DNA from: an uncultured bacterium
GTDB lineage: Bacteria > Cloacimonadota > Cloacimonadia > Cloacimonadales > Cloacimonadaceae
Length of the DNA stretch: 44,100 nucleotides
Direction: 5' to 3'
Assembly (NCBI GenBank): GCA_938009275.1
Contig: CALLHY010000071.1
Span: forward strand, 1 to 44,100
Shown: positions 34,788 through 42,927 of the stretch, piece after piece
Position numbering within the stretch: the first letter of the stretch is position 1
How the letters are laid out: every line of letters begins with the position of its first letter
Program-made: the position numbers and the translations under genes
The notes under the pieces: generated by a model
Told to the model about the DNA's origin: nothing
The model's input: only the letters and a program-made list of their open reading frames with translations
Databases searched by the model: none

Positions 34788-35726
34788 ATGATGATTGGAA
34801 ACGAGCCATATTCGAACAAAGAGCTTTTTCAGAAATATAGAGAATTGATTTATACATTTGGTATGACTGCGGTTACCGAAATACCAGGTTGGGCACTTTA
34901 CAATATTTGTAGAGACCATCACATAATGAGACAACTAGTAACCTGGAATTTTTTAGAAAGCACTTTAGGAAAGAATGTTCATGCATATGAAGAGGGTATT
35001 TTTCTCGGTGATATAGACAGTATCTACAAAGTGACAGATACTGTTCGAGCATTTTGTAAATTGAATCCTCAGGATAATTACGATCTTGGGAAAGGAATTC
35101 TTATGCTACTAAAAGCAGATTGTAGTGCTGAAGTTAGACAGGGGCTTAGAGTTGTCTCAAGCAGAATGATCGGTTTTTATGAGCTTGTTGTACTATTAAA
35201 TAGATCTGAAAATGCAATATTTCAATCTCTATTACGTCTTGAAGAAATGAATTTAATATCTATGACTATTCGTAATGATGACAACATAATACCAAAGCAT
35301 AGAAGTTATAACATACATATAAAAAATGAGGGCATGTTTTTCTTAGAGAAGGAGGTAACTCTGATGATCAATAATATCAAGATAGATAATAGCCCAGGTG
35401 CTATCGTTGCAATAAATAGCACACTTTCAAACATTGAACGGGATCTCCAACAGGTAAAACAAGATGGATACAAAGAGCTTGCTCATGTATTGGAAGAGCT
35501 TGTTCACTTAGTTACAGAATGTGATATCAATGTATCTGAGAAGGAAAATATAATAAACAATATTGGCACTATAATTAATGGTATAAAGGGCAAAGATAGA
35601 AGAAGCTCAGATCAAATTAGGAAATCAATTGATTTCCTGCAAAGTACCTTAGCCAATTTTGCTAATGTAGCAACTATATGGAGTATTGCAGTTCCGGTTA
35701 TCAAGACTTTTTTTGGGATGATTTGA
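34788..35726 (+). CDS. Unknown protein with winged-helix-like region and C-terminal helical module
   Basis: I do not recognise this 312-residue protein. Residues about 127-190 read like a winged helix (FYELVVLLNRSENAIFQSLLRLEEMNLISM, then a beta wing). After INNIKIDNSPGAIVAINSTLSNI, a short beta/Asn-Ser motif, come alpha-helices (residues 215-290) and a hydrophobic C-terminal helix (ATIWSIAVPVIKTFFGMI). Similar NSPG/N-x-S-x motifs with helical tails occur in proteins of bacterial conflict systems (from memory, weak). It uses AT-rich codons unlike the neighbours and follows its own promoter, suggesting recent acquisition. The next two plus-strand genes follow after gaps of about 70 and 100 nt. 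Confidence 0.6.
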   Translation: MMIGNEPYSNKELFQKYRELIYTFGMTAVTEIPGWALYNICRDHHIMRQLVTWNFLESTLGKNVHAYEEGIFLGDIDSIYKVTDTVRAFCKLNPQDNYDLGKGILMLLKADCSAEVRQGLRVVSSRMIGFYELVVLLNRSENAIFQSLLRLEEMNLISMTIRNDDNIIPKHRSYNIHIKNEGMFFLEKEVTLMINNIKIDNSPGAIVAINSTLSNIERDLQQVKQDGYKELAHVLEELVHLVTECDINVSEKENIINNIGTIINGIKGKDRRSSDQIRKSIDFLQSTLANFANVATIWSIAVPVIKTFFGMI

Positions 35727-35794
35727 TAGTATTAACATGATAAATGATTAAACATTTATTATAGAAGATTATAGTGGATATCTATGGAGTGTAT

Positions 35795-36325
35795 ATGAAT
35801 GGTGTTATGTATGTAATAATTAACAAGGTGATAATCCCATTATACAAAACCCACCCGTTAATATTACTTTTTTTGGGGTTTATTGCTGTAATTGGATACT
35901 TGATTTATAAAAAACCTTATTGGTTTAACTGTAAATCTTTTAATAGCATAGCGTTGATTATCTTAACGGTATGTGTTGGCTTTGCATTAGGAGTATTAGC
36001 TTTCGAAAAACCAAGGCAAGAGAGCTATATTTCTTCTGATGTTTGTACACAACAATCAAATAGTGGCAATGTTACATTTACTGGCGGTCAAGACGATAAT
36101 GGAAATTATGAATATTATATGGAAGCTGCTAGAAAGCATAAGGAAAATGCTGATTATTATTACAACGAGTCAAGAAAGGCATTTGATTGGGCTAGTAGTT
36201 ATGCCAACTCAAACCCAGAAAGATCTCAATCCTTTTCTAATGAAGGCAGGAGCTATAGCCAAAAAGGTGATAGCGAAATGAGTTCTTACAAGGATGATTT
36301 ATCAAAAGCAGAATCATATAGATAA
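35795..36325 (+). CDS. Small membrane protein with two helices and a polar coiled tail
   Basis: The roughly 176-residue protein (start at ATG 35795 after TGGAGTG) has two hydrophobic segments: near residues 18-37 (HPLILLFLGFIAVIGYLIY) and 50-70 (IALIILTVCVGFALGVLAF). The remaining 100 residues are Ser/Tyr/Asn/Glu-rich and probably coiled (YYMEAARKHKENADYYYNESRKAFDWASSY). No family was recognised. It lies between the genes at 34788 and 36424 on the same strand, so it may be part of one unit. Confidence 0.5.
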   Translation: MNGVMYVIINKVIIPLYKTHPLILLFLGFIAVIGYLIYKKPYWFNCKSFNSIALIILTVCVGFALGVLAFEKPRQESYISSDVCTQQSNSGNVTFTGGQDDNGNYEYYMEAARKHKENADYYYNESRKAFDWASSYANSNPERSQSFSNEGRSYSQKGDSEMSSYKDDLSKAESYR

Positions 36326-36423
36326 GTCACTATTATATGAGAATATTATTTCAACTCAGTTTCAAATTCGTATAGAATTTTGGGAGTCAACCTATTTCCA
36401 GAGAAAAAATGCATGGGGGGAAG

Positions 36424-37470
36424 ATGAGAATTGGGAAAGCAACATTCATTAGTTACCGAACTGGTACCTTGAGTTCATCTATGAAAGAAAACTGCGCTAT
36501 TTTTTGGGGAGGTGATTGCAACAGAAAAAATAGAATGTATGAAAAATGTAAACAAATAGAATGCAGCTATAGACAATGCAATGCTCTTCGTAAGCTATTG
36601 ATTGATGAGGGAGTAACAGACGATTGCTTTATTATGCCACCTTCTGCAATACTTCCCCCAAATGTAGCTTTATGTGTTCTGGACTTTTTTGAGCAAATGA
36701 TATCAATCTACGACGTAATGTATAAAACTGATAGTTTCATTAGGTTTAACATCGCTGAGCATAATGATAGTTTTTGGACATTACTTGAGCGAGAAATTTG
36801 GAGGCGTCACAATTCCAATCCAGTTGAATTTCACGTTAATCCTAATAATGATAACTCTGTTGGTTTTGAAGGTCCATGTGAGTTAACTCCAATGTCTAAA
36901 TCAGGAATAACCGTCCTAACAAGAATTAGATCATATATTATTAATGAGCCTAAGTCTGCCGGACACTTTTGGGGACGATACACTAGAAGTACAGTGGTTG
37001 TCAAATGTACGTCATGCTCAACACACTATTTGATAAGCAGGCGCGTAGCTAAGCATCTGATAGAAAACAAACTTCACTTATTTTGTCAAAGTTGTGGAAA
37101 AGCAAAATTTGAATTTAGCAAAACACCTTTCGATCATCTTGATGTAAATGTCTCAAAAGGATGGTCATTATTCTATCAGTGCATATCAGAATATTGCACT
37201 GATACCGTGTCTCCTTTAGATACTGATCGGATGATTAATGTTCTTTTAGATGATTCTAATATTTGCCCTGAAGCATTTCCGCTAATCTGCTTTCACAGCG
37301 AGTCATTTCGAACAGAGGGATCAATTGCAATAGATTTCATCGTGCCACCAATAGGTATTGCAAAATATACTTATAGATGCATGCAGAAAATACTAAGTCA
37401 TGAAGATGATCACATTGAATTACGATATAGAAATGAAAGAAACGAAGTTCAGATTATATCACTGAATTAA
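36424..37470 (+). CDS. Unknown protein with TIR-like motifs and a zinc ribbon
   Basis: The roughly 348-residue protein (ATG 36424, preceded by GGGGGGAAG) was not identified. Two features resemble a TIR domain: FISY at residues 8-11 near the N-terminus and Ser116-x-Trp118-x3-Glu122 in DSFWTLLEREIW, which has the spacing of the TIR catalytic S-x-W-C-x2-E motif. A zinc ribbon follows (Cys195-x2-Cys198 and Cys221-x2-Cys224), then a C-terminal domain of about 120 residues. If the reading is right, it could be an NAD-cleaving or signalling effector with its own sensing module. It may equally be an unrelated fold. It is AT-rich and convergent with the membrane protein at 37949. Confidence 0.5.
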   Translation: MRIGKATFISYRTGTLSSSMKENCAIFWGGDCNRKNRMYEKCKQIECSYRQCNALRKLLIDEGVTDDCFIMPPSAILPPNVALCVLDFFEQMISIYDVMYKTDSFIRFNIAEHNDSFWTLLEREIWRRHNSNPVEFHVNPNNDNSVGFEGPCELTPMSKSGITVLTRIRSYIINEPKSAGHFWGRYTRSTVVVKCTSCSTHYLISRRVAKHLIENKLHLFCQSCGKAKFEFSKTPFDHLDVNVSKGWSLFYQCISEYCTDTVSPLDTDRMINVLLDDSNICPEAFPLICFHSESFRTEGSIAIDFIVPPIGIAKYTYRCMQKILSHEDDHIELRYRNERNEVQIISLN

Positions 37471-37505
37471 TAAAATATACTTAGAATTATATCATTTTTT
37501 TCATA

Positions 37506-37949
37506 CTAAACTACTGTTATCCATAAAAATAGAATGAGAAGCATCAAAGGCGTGTAGAAAAAAGTCGTTGAGAACGATTTAAGACCTTTTACGATGTTTC
37601 CTACATGATATGCAAAAGAACTATTTGATTTAATCACAAAGATATCTGTATGTTGGATTGTACCAGATGCAATTTTACTTATCAAAATTCTCTGCTGAAC
37701 AATAAATTGCTTTTCGAGCCCTAAATAGAACGAGTCTAGGATATACATAAGCACCGCGGGTATTAAACAAATCCAAACAGGAAAGCAGTTGTATCCAAGT
37801 GACAGAGCAATTAATGCGGATATCAGTGTTAGTGTTAAGGTCTTGCATGCCGCACTGTTGCTGCTCATCCTTGAAATAATACTTTGAAGGATTTCAATGT
37901 GTTTTATAATGGCAGGACTCTCGTAAAGTCTAAGTTCATCGCTGTTCAT
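37506..37949 (-). CDS. Small membrane protein, unnamed family
   Basis: The roughly 147-residue protein starts best at ATG 37949, preceded by GGAG; a start at 38033 would run through a 10-bp hairpin. Seen: a soluble N-terminal helix (SPAIIKHIEILQSIISRMSSNSAACKTLTLT), two membrane helices around residues 40-75 (ALIALSLGYNCFPVWICLIPAVLMYILDSFYLGLEK) and a C-terminal hydrophobic helix. The HIEILQ-x-IISRM-x-NS-x-CK and LD-x-YYLGLE-type pattern recalls a family I have seen in accessory and defence-like loci, unnamed and from memory only. It is convergent with the TIR-like gene, 35 nt apart. Confidence 0.55.
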   Translation of the reverse strand: MNSDELRLYESPAIIKHIEILQSIISRMSSNSAACKTLTLTLISALIALSLGYNCFPVWICLIPAVLMYILDSFYLGLEKQFIVQQRILISKIASGTIQHTDIFVIKSNSSFAYHVGNIVKGLKSFSTTFFYTPLMLLILFLWITVV

Positions 37950-37993
37950 TGGAATCTCCATTAAGATTGAAGAAATTAGTATTATTAACACGA

Positions 37994-38024
37994 GGGAGAA
38001 TCGAGTAGCGATCACGATTCTCCC
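37994..38024. other. Long perfect hairpin before the small membrane protein
   Basis: GGGAGAATCG (37994-38003) and CGATTCTCCC (38015-38024) form a 10-bp perfect stem with an 11-nt loop. A TTTT follows only on the plus strand, so as a terminator it would face the wrong way for the minus-strand gene. It may be an mRNA structure in the leader of the small membrane protein. Confidence 0.5.
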
Positions 38025-38037
38025 TTTTGACAAATCT

Positions 38038-38062
38038 AAGTAATTCTCTTTCGGAATTACTT
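38038..38062 (-). terminator. Hairpin overlapping the adhesin stop codon
   Basis: AAGTAATTC / GAATTACTT (9-bp perfect stem, 7-nt loop) covers the last codons and stop of the 1401-residue gene. It lacks a strong T-run, so it is a weak terminator candidate. Confidence 0.4.
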
Positions 38063-41000
38063 CATCAAAATGGTTTTGACTATATAGACATCTGAACTTG
38101 TTGTCATCCGTATGTAATATATACCAGATGAAACAGGCATATTATGGTCATTTAAACCGTTCCATGTTTGAGTATAGTCTCCAGCTTTCAGGTTACAATT
38201 CTTAAGCACTTTAATCAACTGACCTCTGATGTTGAATATAGACAGGTTTACATCTCCGGTGGTTTTTAAACTATATCTAATAGTAGTCTCAGGATTAAAA
38301 GGGTTCGGATAGTTTTGGTAAAGTCGGGTTGTCATTGGTGTCACTACTGGATCATCATTTCCAACCGGAACAGTCACAGTCCATATTTTTTCGACTGTAG
38401 ATACACTATCAGTAGCGATCCCCTTAACTTGGTACGTAGCTGATTGATCGAATAGATGAGTAAACTCATTAGTGGTAATGCTTTGTATTTCATTGTTTAT
38501 GAACCAGCTATAATAAATCTGACTATCAACATCTGTAGCGTTTATTCCAAAACTCATTGTGTCGTTTTGCTGAACAGTGAGTGTTGTTTGAATTGGGAAA
38601 AAACTGACAATTATTGGAGGATCGTTAACTGGAATAACCGTCACAAGAACAGTGTCGCTCGCAATTGCTTTCGTAACATTATCGTTTACGGTGAAAACCA
38701 GGATTTCTGAACCATTCCAATTAGGCAAAGCTCCTAATATCACGTTCATCCCACTGACGTTAATAGTTATGTTCTGATTTCCGGTAGCTGTTAATGTTAA
38801 GTTTGTGTTATCAATATCGCTTACATAATTAAGTAAGTTGATATTTAGTGTATTATCCTCACTAAAAGTAAATGAAGTTGGTAGGTTGATAGTGGGTGCA
38901 TCATTAACAGGAGTAACAATAACATTAGTCTGTCCGGTTGCATTCAATATCCCATCGCTCACGGTAAATTGAATTGCTTCCGTTCCATTCCAATTAGCTG
39001 CTGCTGTTAATGTCGCTGTCAGACCATTAATAACAACTGATATATGCTCGCTGTTTTGAGCGGTTATTGTCAGGTTTGTATTATCTATATCACTCACATA
39101 AGATGCCAAACCAATTTCTAAATTTCCATCCTCTGCAAAAGTAAAAGATGATGGGAGATTTATAATTGGGGCATCATTGACAGGAGTAACTATTATATTG
39201 GTTGTTGCAGATGAAGTTAACCTTGTATTAGAGTCTTCCATTATTCGGAATGGATCTTTGCTTCGAGAGACATTATCATTAACAGTGAAGGTAATAGTTT
39301 CAAAACTATTCCAATTTACTAAAGCACTCAATGTAACATTCATACCACTAATGCTTACAATGACATTTTGATTTCCACTCGCAGTGATGGTTAGGTTAGT
39401 ATTATCGACGTCACTGGCATAGTCTGACATATTGATATTTAACGTACTGTCCTCATCAAAGGTAAAGGACGTTGGAAGGTTGATAGTTGGTGCATCATTA
39501 ACAGGGGTAACAATAATATTTGTTTGCCCTGTCGCAATAAGTAACCCATCACTCACAGTAAAATGAATTGCTTCCGTTCCATTCCAATTAACTGTAGCAG
39601 TTAATGTTGCTGTCAGACCATTCATAACGACTGATACGTGTTCGCTGTTTTGAGCAGTAACTGTCAGGTTTGCATTATCAATATCACTCACATATGTAGC
39701 CATATTCAACACCAAATTAGTATCTTCTGCAAAGGTAAATGAAGCTGGTAGATTGATTACTGGGGGATCATTTACAGGAGTAACTATTACATTAGTAATG
39801 TCTGAAGCAATTGCTCTGCCTACATTATCATTAACTGTAAACGTTATAGATTCAGATCCATACCAATTGGGTAAAGCACCTAATGTGACATCCAAACCGT
39901 TAATCAAAACCGTTACGTTCTGATTACCACTTGCTGTGAGTGTTATGTTAGAGTTGTCCAAGTCAAGTACATATGGTGTCATATTGACAAGCAAATTGCC
40001 ATCCTCAGCATATGTAAATGATGTTGGTAAGTCAATCACTGGTGGGTCGTTTACTGGATTAACAGTAACTGTTGTTTGTCCGGTAATTGCTGCTTGACCA
40101 TCGCTAACGGTAAAATGTACTATTTCTGTTCCATTCCAGTTTAGAGTTGCAGTTATTACTGCATTCATTCCAGTGATAGTTGCGAAGACATGGGCACTAT
40201 TCTGAGCAGAGACTACTAAAACAGTGTTGTCTATATCGGTAACATAGGAATTCAAATCCAAGGTTAAACTGCTATCCTCATTAAAATTTACTGAGACTGG
40301 AAGATTAATAACCGGTGGATCGTTAACAGGAGCAACAGTTATTGTAACCGAAATCGAAACACTTGCCAACAAGTCATCCGTTGCTGTGAAAGTTACAACC
40401 TGTGTGCCATAATAGTTTGCTGTAGGAGTAAAAGTAACAATTCCATTGCTTATATTTATACTCAGATTTGCACATGGAGTATATGAATATGTTAGATGAT
40501 CGCCGTATACTAAATCAGAATCAGCAAAATGATTACTCAAATTGAGTAAGTTGTAAGTCGTATCTTCATTAAAAGTAATCGGACTTATTGAACTCAATAT
40601 GGTAGGTGCATGGTTAGAGTGAATAACATTGATATAGTTTACTTTTGTTGTTGTAATCGATGTTAAGGCATCTTCGGTTGCACATAGTTTTACCGAATAT
40701 GTACCTATTGAACTATACACTTTGCTTGGGTTTTGTTGGTTGCTATCAGTGATCCCATCATTATCAAAATCCCATGCCCAGGAGGTTGGATGTCCATTTG
40801 AATTGTCAGTAAACAGAACAGGTACACCTATATCAACAGTTGTTGTATTTGATGTAAAATCAACTACAAATTCAGATAGTTTGGCAATAAAAACGTCTGC
40901 GTAATTACCGCCGGGTAACTGGACGCTTGAAATTCCTCCAAACTGGATATGGTCCCCATTAACAAAACCAGCTACAAGAATATTCTGGTTATCGATAACA

Positions 41001-42262
41001 TCTAGGCTGTATGCTTGTGAATTGCCAGAAGAAGTCGTTGATCCTGCGCTTTTTACACATAAACATACTCCTTGTGAGTTATATTTAGCAACATATATAT
41101 TTGCACTCCCGCTATTTGTTGCCGTTATATCTCCAAACACAGCTTGGTTTATATAGCTTCCTGCTAAGTATACTCCATCAATAGCATTTACATCAATAGT
41201 ATAAGCATAATCATCAGAAACACCCCCGGCTGATTGTGCCCAAATCCAATATCCTGATGAATTCAGCTTACATATGAAAGCATCTTTGCTTTGAGCATTG
41301 CTACTAATATTAGCATCGCCAACAGACATAACACCTTGATACCATCCACAGATGTATACATTATTTGCACTGTCTGTTGCAACTGAATACGATTGATTGT
41401 TTAATGAGCTACTAGCAGTTAATGTTTGAGTATTAGAGACCCAACTAATAGAAAGATTAGAATTGTACTTAGCAACAAAGATGTTATAATATGCCGTAGA
41501 ATTTGCTATAACTTGAGTTCCAAACAATGCCTGAGGGCTATTAGTTGTCCCAGTGATAATGACATTGTTGCTATTATCAATACAGATAGAATATGCGCGA
41601 TCGTACTCTGCCCCACCTGCACTTGTAACTCCTACGCAAGTTCCATCTGGGAGCAACTTTACAATAAAGACATCATTCCACCCAAAATATGTCGTTGAGA
41701 TATTATCAAATGAGAAGTTACCACCGCTTGAGTATCCAGTAAAATAGATACTCCCTTCTATATCCACGGCTATGGCACTTCCCGATGAGTATCCTCCACC
41801 ACCTTTTTTTGCCCATACCCAATCACCATTTGACGATAATTTTGCAACAAATGATCTCCAAGAACTTGTTGTTAAAGTTTGGTTGCCAAAAGTTGTGTCA
41901 CCCGTAAACTCCCCTGTAACATAGACATCGCCTGAGGAATCGACAGTTATGCCGTACCCTATCACTGAATACACATATGTTGAAAAAGCAGTTCTAACCC
42001 ATATGAAATCACCACTAGGAGACTGCTTAGCAACAAACAAATAGAAGTAATTACCCGTCACCGAAATGTTACCAAATTGATTACTTCCATATAGTCTACC
42101 TGTCGTATAGATATTGCCTTCAGAATCATGGGTAATACTATTTACCATACACTCTTGTCCAGTATGGGTTGCCCTTTTTGCCCACTCCCACGCATACTGT
42201 TCTTGAGCAAATGCGCATACAGCCAACATAAGTAACAAAACCGTAACAATCACGTGTTTCAT
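38057..42262 (-). CDS. Secreted adhesin with propeller, PKD and alternating cadherin-like repeats and C-terminal sorting domain
   Basis: The 1401-residue protein has a signal peptide (MKHVIVTVLLLMLAVCAFA). Residues 25-460 are SBBP-type beta-propeller repeats (cue DSSGDVYVTGEF, FVAKLSSNG, ...). A PKD domain follows (WAWDFDNDGITDS). Residues about 548-1207 hold seven cadherin-like repeats of about 91-93 residues opening VNDPP/VNDAP. After the first they alternate strictly: type A (AQNSEH...FTVSDG...TGQT: repeats 2, 4, 6) and type B (ASGNQN...FTVNDNV: repeats 3, 5, 7). Repeat 5 has a 15-residue insertion. A further PKD-like domain and the YQNYPNPFNPETTIRY...IFNIRGQLIK...GIYYIRM sorting domain close it. 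It is probably a surface adhesin or matrix protein. Confidence 0.85.
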   Translation of the reverse strand: MKHVIVTVLLLMLAVCAFAQEQYAWEWAKRATHTGQECMVNSITHDSEGNIYTTGRLYGSNQFGNISVTGNYFYLFVAKQSPSGDFIWVRTAFSTYVYSVIGYGITVDSSGDVYVTGEFTGDTTFGNQTLTTSSWRSFVAKLSSNGDWVWAKKGGGGYSSGSAIAVDIEGSIYFTGYSSGGNFSFDNISTTYFGWNDVFIVKLLPDGTCVGVTSAGGAEYDRAYSICIDNSNNVIITGTTNSPQALFGTQVIANSTAYYNIFVAKYNSNLSISWVSNTQTLTASSSLNNQSYSVATDSANNVYICGWYQGVMSVGDANISSNAQSKDAFICKLNSSGYWIWAQSAGGVSDDYAYTIDVNAIDGVYLAGSYINQAVFGDITATNSGSANIYVAKYNSQGVCLCVKSAGSTTSSGNSQAYSLDVIDNQNILVAGFVNGDHIQFGGISSVQLPGGNYADVFIAKLSEFVVDFTSNTTTVDIGVPVLFTDNSNGHPTSWAWDFDNDGITDSNQQNPSKVYSSIGTYSVKLCATEDALTSITTTKVNYINVIHSNHAPTILSSISPITFNEDTTYNLLNLSNHFADSDLVYGDHLTYSYTPCANLSINISNGIVTFTPTANYYGTQVVTFTATDDLLASVSISVTITVAPVNDPPVINLPVSVNFNEDSSLTLDLNSYVTDIDNTVLVVSAQNSAHVFATITGMNAVITATLNWNGTEIVHFTVSDGQAAITGQTTVTVNPVNDPPVIDLPTSFTYAEDGNLLVNMTPYVLDLDNSNITLTASGNQNVTVLINGLDVTLGALPNWYGSESITFTVNDNVGRAIASDITNVIVTPVNDPPVINLPASFTFAEDTNLVLNMATYVSDIDNANLTVTAQNSEHVSVVMNGLTATLTATVNWNGTEAIHFTVSDGLLIATGQTNIIVTPVNDAPTINLPTSFTFDEDSTLNINMSDYASDVDNTNLTITASGNQNVIVSISGMNVTLSALVNWNSFETITFTVNDNVSRSKDPFRIMEDSNTRLTSSATTNIIVTPVNDAPIINLPSSFTFAEDGNLEIGLASYVSDIDNTNLTITAQNSEHISVVINGLTATLTAAANWNGTEAIQFTVSDGILNATGQTNVIVTPVNDAPTINLPTSFTFSEDNTLNINLLNYVSDIDNTNLTLTATGNQNITINVSGMNVILGALPNWNGSEILVFTVNDNVTKAIASDTVLVTVIPVNDPPIIVSFFPIQTTLTVQQNDTMSFGINATDVDSQIYYSWFINNEIQSITTNEFTHLFDQSATYQVKGIATDSVSTVEKIWTVTVPVGNDDPVVTPMTTRLYQNYPNPFNPETTIRYSLKTTGDVNLSIFNIRGQLIKVLKNCNLKAGDYTQTWNGLNDHNMPVSSGIYYIRMTTSSDVYIVKTILMK

Positions 42263-42459
42263 CCTAACTCCTTATATTAATATGGATTATTATCAAAACT
42301 CGAACATTCATCCTTAAGTTTGTTCAATTTTCGGCATCTATAACTTCTTGTCAATCAGAAATTCTGTCGCATCGTTATGCATCCGTATTTGTGTTAATAC
42401 AGGGTTGTGGCTTCCTTGCACCATACACAAGTATCCAAGACTGCTCGCAAGGAGATATT

Positions 42460-42927
42460 ATGGAAACCAAACTGCTGGAACGCATAAAAGAACAATTGGT
42501 TAGACATGAAGGCCTGAGGCTTAAGCCCTACCGCTGCACTGCGGGTAAGCTGACCATCGGTATTGGTCGCAATCTCGATGTTTGTGGCATCTCCCAGACC
42601 GAAGCTTATGTGCTCTTGGAGAATGATATCCAGAATTGCGAGAAACAGCTTTTAGATGAGATTCCTGAGATGTACAATCCCTTGGATGAAGTCCGCAAGT
42701 CGGTGCTGCTGAACATGTGCATAAGCATCCCACAAAGCCGCTTCGCTCCTTTGCGGGAACCCTGCTACCTGGGTATTGGTGGACTGCTGGGTTTCAATAG
42801 CACTCTGGCTTTCATTGCTGCTGGAGACTGGGAACGGGCTGCCAATGGCATGCTGGCCTCCAAGTGGGCGAAGCAAGTGGGAATGAGAGCCATTGAGCTC
42901 TCCGAGATGATGAGGAAAGGTCAGTGA
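42460..42927 (+). CDS. Phage T4-type lysozyme / endolysin (GH24) with an in-frame insertion
   Basis: GH24 lysozymes cut the glycan strands of peptidoglycan and release phage progeny. The 155-residue protein (ATG 42460 after AAGGAG) has the catalytic set Glu17-x8-Cys26-x5-Thr32 in HEGLRLKPYRCTAGKLTIGIG, the cysteine form of the E-D/C-T triad, and the C-terminal GDWERAANGMLASKWAKQV. Between MC (residues 86-87) and LGIGGLLGF about 14-16 extra residues (ISIPQSRFAPLREPCY) interrupt the helix normally reading NMCFNLGIGG. They are encoded by a palindrome at 42729-42757. It overlaps the next gene by 4 nt (GTGA), so it heads a phage-like operon. Activity after the insertion is uncertain. Confidence 0.85.
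   Translation: METKLLERIKEQLVRHEGLRLKPYRCTAGKLTIGIGRNLDVCGISQTEAYVLLENDIQNCEKQLLDEIPEMYNPLDEVRKSVLLNMCISIPQSRFAPLREPCYLGIGGLLGFNSTLAFIAAGDWERAANGMLASKWAKQVGMRAIELSEMMRKGQ
42729..42757. repeat. Palindromic insertion inside the lysozyme gene
   Basis: CCCACAAAG and CTTTGCGGG pair at 8 of 9 positions around an 11-nt loop. The palindrome and short flanks make up about 45 nt, a multiple of three, added within the lysozyme reading frame. Such in-frame palindromes recall the RPE elements of Rickettsia, though no kinship is claimed. Confidence 0.6.

Noticed and set aside
37950..38033. Longer start for the small membrane protein at 38033
   Set aside because: It lies before a 10-bp hairpin and has no clear ribosome site, while GGAG precedes the ATG at 37949.
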